A stretch of DNA of 64,000 nucleotides from Pascua guehoae (Eukaryota > Basidiomycota > Tremellomycetes > Trichosporonales > Trichosporonaceae), in the NCBI GenBank assembly GCA_001600415.1, contig BCJX01000025.1:68441-132440 (forward strand), in the 5' to 3' direction. The notes under the pieces were generated by a model, which saw only the letters and a list, made by a program, of their open reading frames with translations, was not told the origin of the DNA and did no database searches. Below are positions 10,074 through 22,068 of this stretch, in pieces; position 1 is the first letter of the stretch, and the number at the start of each line of letters is the position of its first letter. Position numbers and translations under genes: made by a program.

Positions 10074-13000
10074 ATGGCCGCCCTCTTAGGCACTCCCGAC
10101 CGGGTGCTCAAAAGGGTACAGCAGCTAGAGGACATGGAGCTACCGTCCTTGCCTAGCTTCCACCCCGACTTCGACGACGACACTGACCGCTCCATCACAT
10201 ACGACAAGACGTACGGCACTGTTGACACCCATCGCTCAGTCGACTCTATCCAGCCTAACACCACAGATGTATGTTACGCCTTTATTTCTTCGAATCTGAC
10301 ACTGTGCAGGACCTCTCCACCCCTCATGTCGGCCGCACACATGGCACCCCCCGTCTTCGCCCGCCTTCGTTGGCCGCTTCCCCGGACGCTGGTTATTCGG
10401 CTGCCCTCTCCGCACCCTCGTCGCGCATTCCCAGTCTGAGTCAAAGCGACGTCTCGGTGACGGACATCGAGGCAACTACTCCCGAGGGACCTACTGCTCG
10501 TGTCCTCGACGACAAGTCCATTGCCTTCTCCGATTATGGTCATCCAACTGCAGACTATGCGCAGACCACCGAATATGGGCAGGCAACGACCACATACGAC
10601 CACCCAACTGAAGGGGCCACCTACGACAACCAGACCGACGACACTGTAATGGCCCGCGGCACGGGTGATGATCATACTACACAGTCACCACCGAAATCAA
10701 CTCCCATGTCCAGCAGGACGATTACCCCGGGACCGATGCGGTATATGGACGTGCCCTCAACAGCCGCTCGCGCGGCCGCCACCCCCTTCGGCAATGGAGG
10801 AGTCAATGCCCTCCGCGACGTCACTCCTGCGTTCCGCAACCGGGTTCCTTTAACGCCTTCACACGCCTACTCACCCTCGACCGACTACAGCAAGACGCCT
10901 CGCGCCACCCTTGACGATGCGGAGCGGCGCAAGCGAGACGCTCTCTCCTTCCTCGCGTCCTCCTCTTTGCCGTCCCGTTTCCAGAAACGTGGCACTCCCC
11001 ACCCTCTGCGCCGTGCGTCGTTTGCGCCTGGGACGGACTCGGTTGCCGAGGAGGGCGCTTCCACAGCAGGCAGCATTCCCGATGATGCCGGTTCCGCCAA
11101 CGAGTCCTTCATCTCCATTGCCTCTTCCCAGGACCTGACCATCGATCGCCGCGGATCACGAGCATTCCACAAGCGTGGCAACACGTCTGTTCCAGAAATG
11201 TTGCTGGGCACGTCTTCCCCTGGCGCCATCCTTGGTCTCGACAGCCGTCCGGACGCTAACAAGATCCACAAGCACCTCAACAACTTGAACAAGCAGCTTA
11301 TGGAGAGCAACGAGCAAATTGCTCGCGAGTCTGACGAGTGGAGGGATGAGTGCGCTCGGCTCGTCGGTCTTCTACGTGAGGTTGGCGTCGAGCTTGATGA
11401 CGATGGGCAAGTTGTTGGAGAGCTGCCACGACCCCGACGCAAGGACGACAGCCTGGAGCTTCCCGCAGTCGACGACTCGATGTCGTTTGGGCGACCTTCT
11501 TCCCGCACAGCGCACGCGGAGAAGGACAAAATCATCGCCGACCTTCGAGAGCAGCTCCAGTTTGCCAACGAGATGATCGACAAGGTCAACATTGCGCTGG
11601 AGGACTCGGAGAAGGCCCATGCAGCCGCAAAGGTCAACTTCGGGGAGCAGACCCAGGAGCATGCCCGCCAGTTTGGGGAGATTTGCGCGGAGCTCCAAGA
11701 GCAGGTGAAGACCCTTGAGTCCAATCTGGAAGCCAAGGAAGACGAAGTGGCGCAACTGCGCTCCCAGAACGCCCCCGAGTCACCATCACGCGGTCATCAG
11801 GCGGGCAATAGCGAGTTGCACGATCAGATTGACGCACTGAATGAAGAACTCGGCCGCGTTCGTGAAGACCTGCGCGTCACTACGGACAAAATGAAGAGCG
11901 CGGAGTCTCGATTCTCCGAGACACAGCGGGCATTGCACGACTGCCAGGAGCGCCTGGACGAGTCTGACAAGCACTCGTCTGACCTTGAGAAGCGCCTTGA
12001 AGAAGCCGACCATGTGGCAGACGAGGCAGCTCACCAGATTCGAACGCTCGAGGACCTCGTCAGCACAACGAAGTCTGCAAAGGACACGGCACAGGACGAA
12101 GTCGAGGCACTGGCGGTTCGTGTGCCCGAGCTTGAACTCAAAATTGTGGCCAAAGACGACGAGATTCAGCGTCAACAACACGCAATCGCCGAGCTCGAGG
12201 GCGAGGCGGAAAGCGCGCGTGAACTCAAGGAGCATCTCGATCACCGACTCCACGACCTCGAGGACGAGCTTGAGGAATTGCGTGCCATGCTTGGCGAGAA
12301 GGAAGCGGCTGTTGCTTCACTGCAGACGAAGCTTGAGATCGTCGAGCTGGAGAAGGAGACTCCCAATGATCGCTCCTATCGATCGGTTGGAAGCAGCAGT
12401 GTCGTTATTGCGCTCGAGGACAAGTTGGACGACGCCTACCGTGAGCTTGGGAAACTTCGGACAGAGGTCCAGAATTGGCAGTCAGCCAACGAAAACTGTG
12501 ACATCCGTATCAAGGTGTTGGAGACTGAGAAGGCTGCTCTCCAGGAGCGCCTGGCAGCACATCAGCTCTCCAGTCCCTCGAAGGCGTGGAACAACTCGAT
12601 TCGCGGCGGCACACCGCTCGCCCACAAGGCGATCACGTCGCTGAGGACACCACTTACTCCGGGTCCATTGAAGGACGTAAGTGCCTGCCCAAGCCCCCTC
12701 GTTGTCGCTGACCCCAAAGCTCTCGTGGCTTCACAGCACTGTCGGCGACCTCAACGAGTCTCACTGGCGTGCCCGCATTGACCAGCTGCAAGGGGAAATC
12801 GATGTCGCCAACTCAAACTTGGACCGCAACTTTGTTCGGCTCGAGGAGGCTGGTCTCGGAGCAGTCGACCTCGCCAAGAAGCTGGCGATGGCCAAGGATC
12901 GTATTGCAGAGCTCGAGGAGGAGCTGAACCGGCTGGCACGTGAGAACAAGAAGTCTCTCGCATCTCTGAATGTGGACCGGACGAAGTAAGTCTTGCCCAA

Positions 13001-14342
13001 AACAGGCTGCAGAGTTCAGAGCTCACAAGTTCAGGAATGAACGGCTCGAGAATGCCCTGGATGCTGTTCACGAGCAGCTCTCGTCTCTCAAGACGAACAT
13101 GCGTGACGAGCGCGAGCGTCTCAGCGACGACAACCGCCGTCTGCGTGTGCAGCTTGCCGACCTTCAGACCAAGGCAGACGACGAAGTCGAGTCGCTGGGT
13201 TTAGAGCTCGTGCGCATCCAGCGTGATACAGAGGACAGGCTGGCCGAGAACGAGCAGAGGTTGCAGGAGATGCAGGAGGACAAGGACAAGGTTGAATCTG
13301 TGAGTCATTTTGTTTGGAGGCACATCTGATCTCAGAAACTGCGCGCAAGCCAAACGACGATCGAACGCCTCGAATCGGAGATCAACAGACTTCAGAAGTC
13401 GGCTGGGAGTGCTTCAGCTCAGAACGGCCGGCTCCGTGACCAGTCGGAAGCGCTTTCTCGTCAGCAGGAAACTATCGAGGCGCTGGAGAATACTCTACGC
13501 GACGCCCAGAAAACATCGGAAACACTTCGCCAGACACTCCGTCAGCGTGTCAACGATCTGGATGCAGCAAATCGCGAGATTGGTCAACTCAAGGCCGAGC
13601 GGGCTCGTGTCACCAAGGAGCTTGTTGCCTTTGGCGACGACCTTGGAGTCCAGAGGAGGGAGTGCAGCAAGTTTGGTGCCGAGCTAGATGCTCTCCGTCG
13701 GGAGCAGGCAAATGGCAAAGCGGCACACTCGAAGAGTGTGGCTCGACTGCAGGACGACTTGCAGTGGACGCGCGAACGCCTGGAGACGGTGACCCGTGAG
13801 GCGGAGGAGGCCCAGCGCATGCACGCAGAGCTGGACTCCCAAATGGACACGTGTATCAAGTCGCAAGCGTGAGTCATGGTGATGCTGGATATTCTGACCT
13901 TTTCAGCCGGTCTGTTCAAGAGCAGCGTCACAAGGTCAAATGCCTCGCAGCTCAGATCAAGTACCTCAAGGCCAAGTATGCTCGTGAGAATACCTTCCGC
14001 AATGCGCTGGTACTCCAAAAGAAGTACCTACTCACTGTCGTTGGTGGAATGAGCCAAACGTAAGTCTTCCGGATGATGTTGGATGAGACTAACTCCACAG
14101 CGAACAAGAGACATTGCGCGAGCTTGCCAAGATGGGTTACCCTATCCGGGCACCGCCTCATCCCAGGCTCTCGCTGAAATCGGTTGCTATGGCTGTGCTT
14201 GCAACGATACGCGCCAGGTAGGTCACATTAATTGTACACATATGGTTAGAACTAACGCTTCAGGAACAAGGCTGCAAAGTGGACGGAGACGAAGGAGGCG
14301 AAGGAGATGGGTACTGCGCGCAGGAGTATCGCGCGAGGTTGA
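10074..14342 (+). CDS. Pericentrin-like spindle pole body scaffold (Pcp1/PcpA type)
   Basis: Probable spindle pole body protein that anchors gamma-tubulin complexes; role inferred from architecture. Eight exons: 10074-10268, 10310-12676, 12720-12985, 13035-13299, 13336-13868, 13907-14059, 14101-14217, 14264-14342. The product is 1324 residues. Residues 1 to about 370 are low-complexity and Ser/Thr/Pro-rich, with several SP/TP sites that could be kinase targets. From about 400 to 1200 the protein is almost continuous heptad coiled coil. The C-terminus holds IKYLKAKYARENTFRNAL and QKKYLLTVVGG, matching the PACT-type centrosome-targeting module (Pcp1, pericentrin, AKAP450), then a basic tail. 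A Cnn1-like gamma-tubulin-recruiting motif near residue 400 is possible but weak. Alternative reading: another coiled-coil microtubule organiser such as Mto1/ApsB. Confidence 0.75.
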
Positions 14343-15151
14343 TGTGTCATTGTGTCATGAGAAACATGCTTGTAGTCATTCTGTTATGGAACCGTTGTCA
14401 ATGTCCTACACCATGAACACAGGGTTTGAGGCGCATCACTGGCACCCGTAGAGTATGCAGGACCGCCATCCAGTCTGCAGGGTGACGAGACAAAGACAAA
14501 AAGCAAAAAGGGATAGTGCACGACTCTTCTGTGTGCCGTCTGTCGTGGTTCACTGCGCTGAGGCAAGCAGTATGAGGCGTCAAATGCGCCAAGCACGCTC
14601 TTAGGCTCGTCGAAGATTCGAACACGACAACCTGTCTCTCTAGTCAGTGGCGTCATCAGAGTGTTAAACCCCTAGGCCAACGTGACTTGGTTACAGGTCA
14701 AGATGTCCACATGATAATGAGACAGGTTGTGAGAAGAATCTCGGCGATCCCCTGGAGGGATTCTCGGTCCTCAGTCGGTCAAGTTGAGCTCGACGCCTCC
14801 AGGGTGGGCCATATTTGCTGATGTCCTGAGCTCGGTTCTCGTAACCCGACAATGCAATTAGGCAAAGTCGAGAGTATTCCGTATACCTGAGAGGGTCCTT
14901 GCCCTCGCGTTGGCCTCTGTGCGTTTTGATGAGCCACGAGTAGTGCATAGTGAGCGTGGTGGGTAGGTAGCCTGTTTGCTGGCGTGGTTGACGGGCGCGC
15001 CTCGGAGATTGAAAAATGTCCGTGCCAATGTCGGGTGTTGGCGCGTCCACAGTACTCGATGTCATCACAACCATGGCGTCAGTCCCACTCGTCATTGTCT
15101 CCACCCATACAACAACGATACTCTTGCATCCACCCATCCGACGGCAACACC
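14343..15151 (+). other. Intergenic with a degenerate tRNA-like block
   Basis: No protein gene seen. On the minus strand between about 14690 and 14600, A-box-like (TGGCCTAGGGG) and B-box-like (TGTTCGAATC) sequences occur at tRNA spacing, but the arms do not pair. Confidence 0.4.
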
Positions 15152-18100
15152 ATGACTTCCGTGCCCTCTGCGGGCACCGGGAAGCCCTACGCTCCGAGCG
15201 CGTACGACCTCTTCCCGCAGTCTGAAGTCACGGCGTGGCTCGACAGCCTGCAGACCAAGATTGAGCGCGGGCTGGCAAACAATATCGATGACCTGCCGTC
15301 ACGCTCGCCGTCGCCGCTGCGCGCAGCCACACCGGAGTCTGACGAGGGCGGTCAACGCGATCATGATCATGCCCACGTCTCTGGGATGGCACCGGATGGC
15401 GAAGCGGACTCTGCAGAGGAAGAGTCGGAGAGCGCCGCCAGTCTGTTTGGTTCGGACGGCGGTGAGGGATCCGATGTTGTCGCCGAGGACGACCTCGTAA
15501 ACGGGCGCGGTGAAAAGGGTATGTTCGATTCCGGCACTTGCGTGCTTGTCATGGTACTTTCCCACAGTGATGTAAAACTGACACAGCAGATGATGGCCAT
15601 TCGCCACCAGCCGAGTCGGTGGGCAACCGCGCCCCAAGACGACCGCCCCATGGCGATGACGGAATCTGGGACGCGCCCGCGTCCCACGGCCGATATCAGC
15701 ATCCAGATCGCGCCAGCGAGGTCATCGACGATGAGGAATACGATGACGAGGCATATGGCGAAGAGTACGATGAAGAATACGGCGACGAATACGACGAGGG
15801 AGATGAGGAAGGATACGAAGAGGGGGAAGAGGGCCAGTTCGCAGAGGATGATGATGTCGTCGACATTCGATACAACGAGGAAGAAGAAGAAGAGGAGGAG
15901 GAGGAAGAGGAAGTGGCCTATGTGGGCGAGGAGGACGAAGGGCCCTATCCGGATGAAGAAGAAGGCCCCTCCGCGGACGAGGATGCGGATGGCGACGAGG
16001 CCGAGGGTTGGAGCGACGGTGCGTACGAGGACGACGACGACATGGAGTCGCGACCTCGGGATTCGGAAGCGATGGATGAGTTGCAAGACGACTACGACAG
16101 CCGAGATGAGCGGCACGATCGGTCGCCATCGGAAACTGCTCACGTCCGTCCTTCAACTTCTACCCAACCTCTCTTCTTACCCCACTCCATGACGCCCGAG
16201 TCCATTGCGGGCGAAAGGCGTGGGTCGATGGAATCCCCGATCGTCCTCAGCGACAGCGATGAGGACGACGACGGGATGGGTTCGTTTGACGAAGAGGGCT
16301 CGTTTGACGACGAGGACGATGACAGGAGCGAGCACAGTCGCGACGAACAGAGTGAAAGCGACCGCGACGAACTCGAGGACCAGTCCAGATCGCCCTCTGC
16401 TATACGTGTTGCGCCTCCCCCCATACGCCCATCGGCCACACCCGCTGAACCGTCCTCTGCTCCTGGGAGGGATACCGAGGTCATCGACCTTGTCGACGAC
16501 GATGACGAAGATGAGGAGGAGGAGGAGGAGGAGGAAGAGGAGGAGGAAGAGGAGGAAGAGGAGGAAGAAGAGGAGCTGGAAGACGATGGCACCCCGGACC
16601 ACGACGAGGTTCAGAGGGTGGGTAGTATCTACCCTCCCCTGCCCACGGCTATACAAGGGCATTCGAGCGCGTGGGCACCACCTCCCCAAGAAGCAGAGGA
16701 CGAAGCGCGATCGCCGACACCTCCTCCAGTCTGGGGCAACCAGTACTTCCCAGGCGACATGTCGCTGCCTGGCACCGCTCCGGGCCCGTCGACGTGGGGT
16801 GTCCCCAGCCTCGGGGACGTTCAGTCAGCTCTGAGCCAGATGTCCCAGATGCCTGGGGTCCCTATTCCACAGTTTGACGAGGACGGCCTCATTGTCCAAG
16901 ACATGGACATTGACCCAGCACTACGTGACCTCCCCGCGGTACATGGACAGCCTGATCCGTCTCTGTCTTTCGCCGCAGGCCCCCCTGGAACAGCATTAGA
17001 CCACACGCAGTTGAGCCTGGCAGACGCAGCCCACTACACGCCTCAAGCTCAAGTTCTCTCTCAAGTCGCCAGCGCGTCCTCGTTCTCTGCCGCCTTTGAC
17101 ACTGCTGCGCAGCAGGGCTACGTACACCAACAGGAATATCACATGTCCGCGGGTCCATCAGGGACATACATTGGCGAGCAGACTCAGATGGTCGAGATTA
17201 CCGGGGAGCATGGTCTAAACCTCGTTTCCTCGGCAGCAGTGCAAGCGCTGCTCGTTCAGCAAGCCGCTGCCGTAGGGGATGTCAGCGGCCTGGAGCTGCC
17301 GGCTCTTCCTCCGCAGCACGCCGAAGTTGCCCAAGTCGACGAGCTGCACGAGACCGCCACTGGGGCGGTCCCGCACCCCGCTCCCGATCCTAACGTGGAA
17401 CCCGACACAGCCACATCCCATCCCAGTGTCCACCACCCAGACCCTTCCTACGATGCCGGTGCAAACGCTGCCCCCGTCACAGTTGACGATGCAACCACGA
17501 GGGTCGAAGTCTTGTCCCAAGACAATGCACCTTCATCAGCAGCCGAAACGCCCGAGCTGAAGATCTTCTCAGGTGAAGGTACGTTTGTTTCCACAACCAT
17601 TGATTCTGACAATCAGGGGACGATGAGAAGGCCTCTGAGCCTGTCAAGCCCACCACAGACGTCCAGGTGGAGGAGATCGAGAGCGCCGAGGAACCCCAGC
17701 CCAAGGACGATCACGCCGCTGAGGAGGTCCACCAGCAAGCGGATGATGCCATGTCTGTGGACGAAGCCCAGCAGCCCGAAGGCGACAGCGCTAAACAGCT
17801 CGAAGACGACGACATCAAACAGCCTCAAGGCGACGACGTTAGACAAGTCGCGGAGGACGACGAAATGCGCGACGACCTTGCGACTGAGGCGGATGCCGAC
17901 GTTGATGAGCTCAACGTCATCAACGAGCCCGATTCCAAAGCCGACGAACCAACTCAGCGCGAAGCGGAGTCACCACAACTCGCCGACGAGGCCACTGAAT
18001 CCAAGGCGGTCGTCGACGACCATCCAAGCGAGTCACCAGAACTCGAGGAATCCCGTTCTGTCAGCGAAGAGCCAGAAGTTATCGAGATTGACGAGGGCGA

Positions 18101-20615
18101 ATCGGACGATGGGATTGCCGACGACAAGTCGGACGATCAGCACTCTGAAACTCGAATCTCTGAGGACGAAGATGCCTCAGCTGCGTCTGACGGCGAGTCA
18201 GATGTGGACGAGATCGACGAATCCCGTGCCCCCAGCGAAAAGCCCCAAGCTGCCGAAGCTAAGGCACAGGCGGCTGAGCCAAGCGATGCGGAGATGCTCG
18301 AAACCCCAGAGGCGGTTTCTTCGGATCGTGCCCCCGCACCGGCGGACGAGTCGATTGAGGTGGACGAGCTGGAGTCTGATGATGGCGACAAAGAGGCCAT
18401 CGATGAGCCTTCCCAGCCGGACGCCCAACCTCCCGAGGAGGCGTCAGCAGATGGCATGGGCGAAGCGGCCGACCATCCCACTTCTGAACTGCCCAAGCCT
18501 CACCTCGACGACGGCGCAAAGTCCCGCCACGCCGCACGAGTCGAGGACGAGCCCGAGCCCGAGCCGGAGGCGGACGAGCTCGACGAGACCCGACCACCCA
18601 GCAGAGCCCACAGCATCAGCGTCGAGAGCGTTGCCGAGAGCGCCCAGCACGACCTCGATGACGGCGCGCAAGCGCCTAGCAGAGCCCAGAGCATCGCTGT
18701 GGAAAGCGTTGCCGAGAGCGCCCGACACGAAATTGAGGAACCCACGATCGTCGAGCCTCCAGACGACGTTACCGATGCGGATGAAGCGAACGGCGTCGCT
18801 GATGCCGACACCTTGGTCGTCGAGGCTGTCGATGACGAAGGGAATCCGGAAGTGGATGTGGTCTCCGTCCGATCCGAAAAGGGCAGCGACTCAGAGCAAC
18901 CCGGGGGCCCCGAGCTCAAGGAGTCCAAGGAGTCAGAGGAGCCAGAAGAGCCAGAGGAAGCTGAGGAGATTGCGGAGCCTGGAGAAGCTGAGGAGATTGC
19001 GGAGCCTGGAGAAGCTGAGGAGATTGCAGGACCAACTGCACCAGTGCACGACTCCGACAAAGAGGACGACGAGCGACCCAACATGGAGGTCGACGATGGG
19101 GTCACGCACAAGGAAGCGAGCGACGATGGCGACGAGATCGCGGTGGACGACCACGAAGGCGCTGCTACGAACCAGGCTGGGGTTGATGACCAGGACAGCA
19201 TAGCCGCAGCCGAGGATCCTCCTGCCCTCAAAATCACCCCGGCTGAGCCATCGCCCACAGACCCGCCATCGCCCGCCGAACCAACGCCTGCAGAGCCCCC
19301 ATCTCGCGCTGCTTCAATTCCAGCCGAGTCCCCGTCACCCGCTGAGAGCCACATGAGTCTCCCTCTGCGCCACCACCACGGCCTCCGGGCTCCGGCGCCA
19401 GAGCCAGAGCCAACACCAGAGCCAGAGCTGGAAGACGAAAGCTCGCAGGCTGAACCGTCCGGTTCTCAACCTCAGCCCCGTCGACGCACCCGGCCCCGAG
19501 CCTCCACCACTGCGTCGCGCCCCACTACTCGGTCCCAATGTCACTTCAACAAGCTGAAACTGCGGTCTAGCGAACGCGAGGCTACCATCTTGGTTCCCAT
19601 GTGCACCCTTACCAACCACGATGCGCTGAAGGAGGAGGGTGCCGAGAACCTTGGTCCGATTACGACGGCCGAGGAATCTCTGGCCAAACAGCACAGAGGC
19701 CTGCGCGACCAGCTCCACCCAGAGCTGTCGACGCAGCTCACACGCATTGTCGGCATGTCCATTATCGACGAGGGACACTATTACCTTCTGTCCTGGAACG
19801 AGGGTGCGATCGATGTGCCACGCAACGCACGGCGCATGTCGATGCGTTCGTCGATATTCAAAACGCCCGACCCCGACGCGATGCGTGACCTCACACCAAA
19901 GTCGCCCGGCAGCCCGGCGATGGCGGCGCCCGGTCGCGCGACTGGCGCTTCACGCGGACACAAACGTGTAGCCTCGGCCGCGAGTGGTCTGGCCGAACCT
20001 CCGTCGCCGGCTAAGCGATTGGTCACATTCGACGACTCGGAGCCAGGGCCGTCTCGTCGCGCAAACCGTAGGTCTATGGGTACGCCTGCCACGTTGTCCC
20101 CCGCGACTGCCCTACGCTCGCCTGAGAAGTCGTCGCCTATCAAGCTCTCACCGGAGAAAGCCTCGCCGGAGAAGCCTTCGCCCCGTGTCACACGCAGCAT
20201 GGACAAGGACAACGCCACGTATCGCCCTGCATTGGACGGAGAGTCGGAGGACGAGGACCTCCATGAAGAGGATTCTGCCAAGTCTGCAAAATCTCCTAGG
20301 GCGTCGCGCAAAGGCAAAGGCGTTCAGAGCAAGAGCGACGAAGCCGCAGAGGACGAACCTGGGAACGGCGAGCCACACATGTCCCCTGCCATGGGCACGC
20401 GGCTGCGAAAGCGCAAAATGGACGCCGAGGAGGAGGACACAAATGACGCGGGGCGCGGCAAGAGGCGTGCAACGGGGGCGTCATCCGAGCGAGAGGGGAC
20501 AGGCGCTACCGACACTGCCTCGCCGAGCCCTGCAGTGCGGACGCAGAGCTTCCTTGGCCTGAGCAAACTGTGGCCATTCAAGCGTGGCTCGAGCTCGGGT
20601 GGGGGCTCGTCATAG
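15152..20615 (+). CDS. Large acidic disordered protein with one conserved C-terminal-half module
   Basis: Function not recognised. Exons are 15152-15518, 15590-17578 and 17617-20615, giving 1784 residues. The N-terminal 600 residues are strongly acidic and Ser-rich, with long Glu/Asp runs and SDSDED patches; an IDLVDDDDED motif resembles SUMO-interacting acidic sequences. The centre (17.6-19.4 kb) is Asp/Glu/Ala-rich, with an internal tandem repeat of EEIAEPGEA and a duplicated AESVAESA-containing block. One segment, roughly 19530-19810, looks globular (CHFNKLKLRSSEREATILVP to YYLLSWNEGAIDV). The last 250 residues are basic, with SPEKSSPIKLSPEKASPEK-type repeats and GKRRA/LRKRKM stretches that could be nuclear localisation signals. 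The pattern suggests a chromatin or nuclear-envelope factor. I cannot name it, and homology searches would be dominated by low complexity. Confidence 0.7.
16513..16579 (+). repeat. GAG/GAA trinucleotide run encoding poly-glutamate
   Basis: An impure purine repeat inside the acidic protein gene, encoding about 22 consecutive glutamates. A shorter similar run is at 15881-15912. Confidence 0.9.
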
Positions 20616-20699
20616 AATACTCGACTACTCAATGTCCCTTTGTCCATGTACCAATGCTATGTGGGAGATGTACAGAATACAATGCACGTCATCAATGTT

Positions 20700-21668
20700 T
20701 CATGTGAGGAGTGTGACAATGTCGTCGCGCGCAGATACGGTCGCAATGTCGAGCGCGGTCTGGTCGTCGGGATCCTGGGGTCAGTGGTGGTGGTTGTGGC
20801 TGACGCACCAAGATGGACTTGTCTGCCCCGATGGAGAGAAGGTAAGAGACGGCGTCGGCGTGGCCCCGGTCCGCCGCGAGGTGTAGTGGGGTGAATCCCT
20901 GGTGTGAGCCAGTAGCACTGAAGAAAATCTCGAGTCGACTGATCCTGGTCATGGATGGCAGCTTTGGGTCCACAGTAGTCGACAGGGAATCACTCACAAA
21001 CTCGTCCTTTGCATCAACCAGCCCGCGGTGACCGTCCAACAGGGACCGTAACGCGCCCACATCCCCCGCGGCCGCCGCATCATGCACGGGACTCTCCTCG
21101 GCCTCCTCCTCGTCATCCTCGGCCACCAGCATGCTCACACTGGGACCAAACCCCATCCCCCCTCCTCCCCCTCCACTCTTCTTGCCCTCCTCGCCTCCGA
21201 CATCCTCCCCGGCCTCCTCCCCCTCCTTCCACCCGGCGCTCTTTGCAATCTCCACATAGCGCGCGCGCGCATCGTCCCCCCTGTCCGCATACTCGACCGC
21301 AATGCGCGCCCACGCGTCGTACTTTGCCCGCCCTTCAAAGGAGAAGATGCCCGGCCGTGCGCCCGTGCTTTTGCGAGTCAGTGCCCGTCCGGCGTGTCCG
21401 GGGCGAGGGAGAGCAGAGGGAACGGGGAGACAAGAGCAGGGGAAGGGGGGAACTCACGGGCCAGAGGACGAGTTGATAAATTTGAACAGGCCATACAGCT
21501 GCTTGTTAGAACATTGGCATCACCCACGGCCATGTGCGGTCCCAGGACGCCCAAAGGGGACCAGACCAGACGTACCTCCAACTTTGTGTCGTTGGGGAGG
21601 CGGCCGGCTGCGGACGACGACGAGAGCCAGGAGCACGCGGCCTCAAAGTGGTCTGGACTTTCAGACAT
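20700..21668 (-). CDS. Acyl-CoA-binding domain protein with ankyrin repeats (ACBD6-like)
   Basis: Binds long-chain acyl-CoA esters through an N-terminal ACB domain and probably proteins through C-terminal ankyrin repeats. Exons (minus): 21668-21576, 21498-21458 (or from 21501; both keep frame), 21367-20998, 20898-20809, 20774-20700; about 222 residues. The ACB domain runs from residue 1 to about 95: FEAACSWLSSS, LPNDTKLELYGLFKF, then FSFEGRAKYDAWARI, which has the conserved K-x-x-x-W. A Gly-rich acidic linker follows. Then come two ankyrin repeats: VHDAAAAGDVGALRSLLDG and GFTPLHLAADRGHADAVSYL, plus a partial third with QTALDIA. The third intron (20899-20997) happens to be open in frame; removing it restores the ankyrin consensus DEF-GFTPLHLAA. 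Length is somewhat shorter than animal ACBD6 (about 280). It is divergent from CSN6. Confidence 0.88.
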
Positions 21669-22068
21669 GGCGGGCGATGGTGGTCAGAAGTGGAGCAAGG
21701 GAGAGAGAGTGTGCATTACAGTAGTTGGCTGCATTGATTTTGTCGCTGTGGGCTGTGCGCGTCGCCCTCGATCTTGATGCCATCAATAACCGCCCCCGGT
21801 ATCGGTCGCCTCCACACAGAGCACACACGGAGTGCTAGGGGGAACTGGGCGGAACCAAATAGCCACGTGTGGTGACGAGGACGACGAGTGACGCGTGATG
21901 AGCAATGACCACACCAACCTGCAGGCTGCCTGCCCTCCACCACACTGCTTCTGCTCACTGTTGCTCGCTACTCTTCCAACCTCGATTCCTTTCTCCTCCC
22001 TTGTCCCGCGCTTTCTTTCTCCCTCCTCCTCCTCTCCTCACGTCCTCGTCTCCATCTCCGGCGACAAA
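21669..22068. promoter_or_regulatory. Divergent promoter of ACBD6-like gene and CSN6
   Basis: The 400-bp gap separates two divergently transcribed genes. It has a pyrimidine-rich tract (21960-22050) just before the CSN6 start, as at several other starts in this window. Confidence 0.5.

Noticed and set aside
9465..10439. Long plus-strand open frame overlapping the start of the spindle-pole gene
   Set aside because: It crosses the FZO1 promoter side and the first intron of the spindle-pole gene in a different frame. It has repeat-derived composition and no family signature.
15367..16143. Minus-strand frame rich in Phe, Leu, Ile and Val that looks like a membrane protein
   Set aside because: It is the antisense of the Glu/Asp-rich coding region of the acidic protein, which necessarily reads as hydrophobic residues.
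16140..16592. Minus-strand poly-serine frame
   Set aside because: Antisense shadow of the GAG/GAA repeat encoding poly-glutamate.
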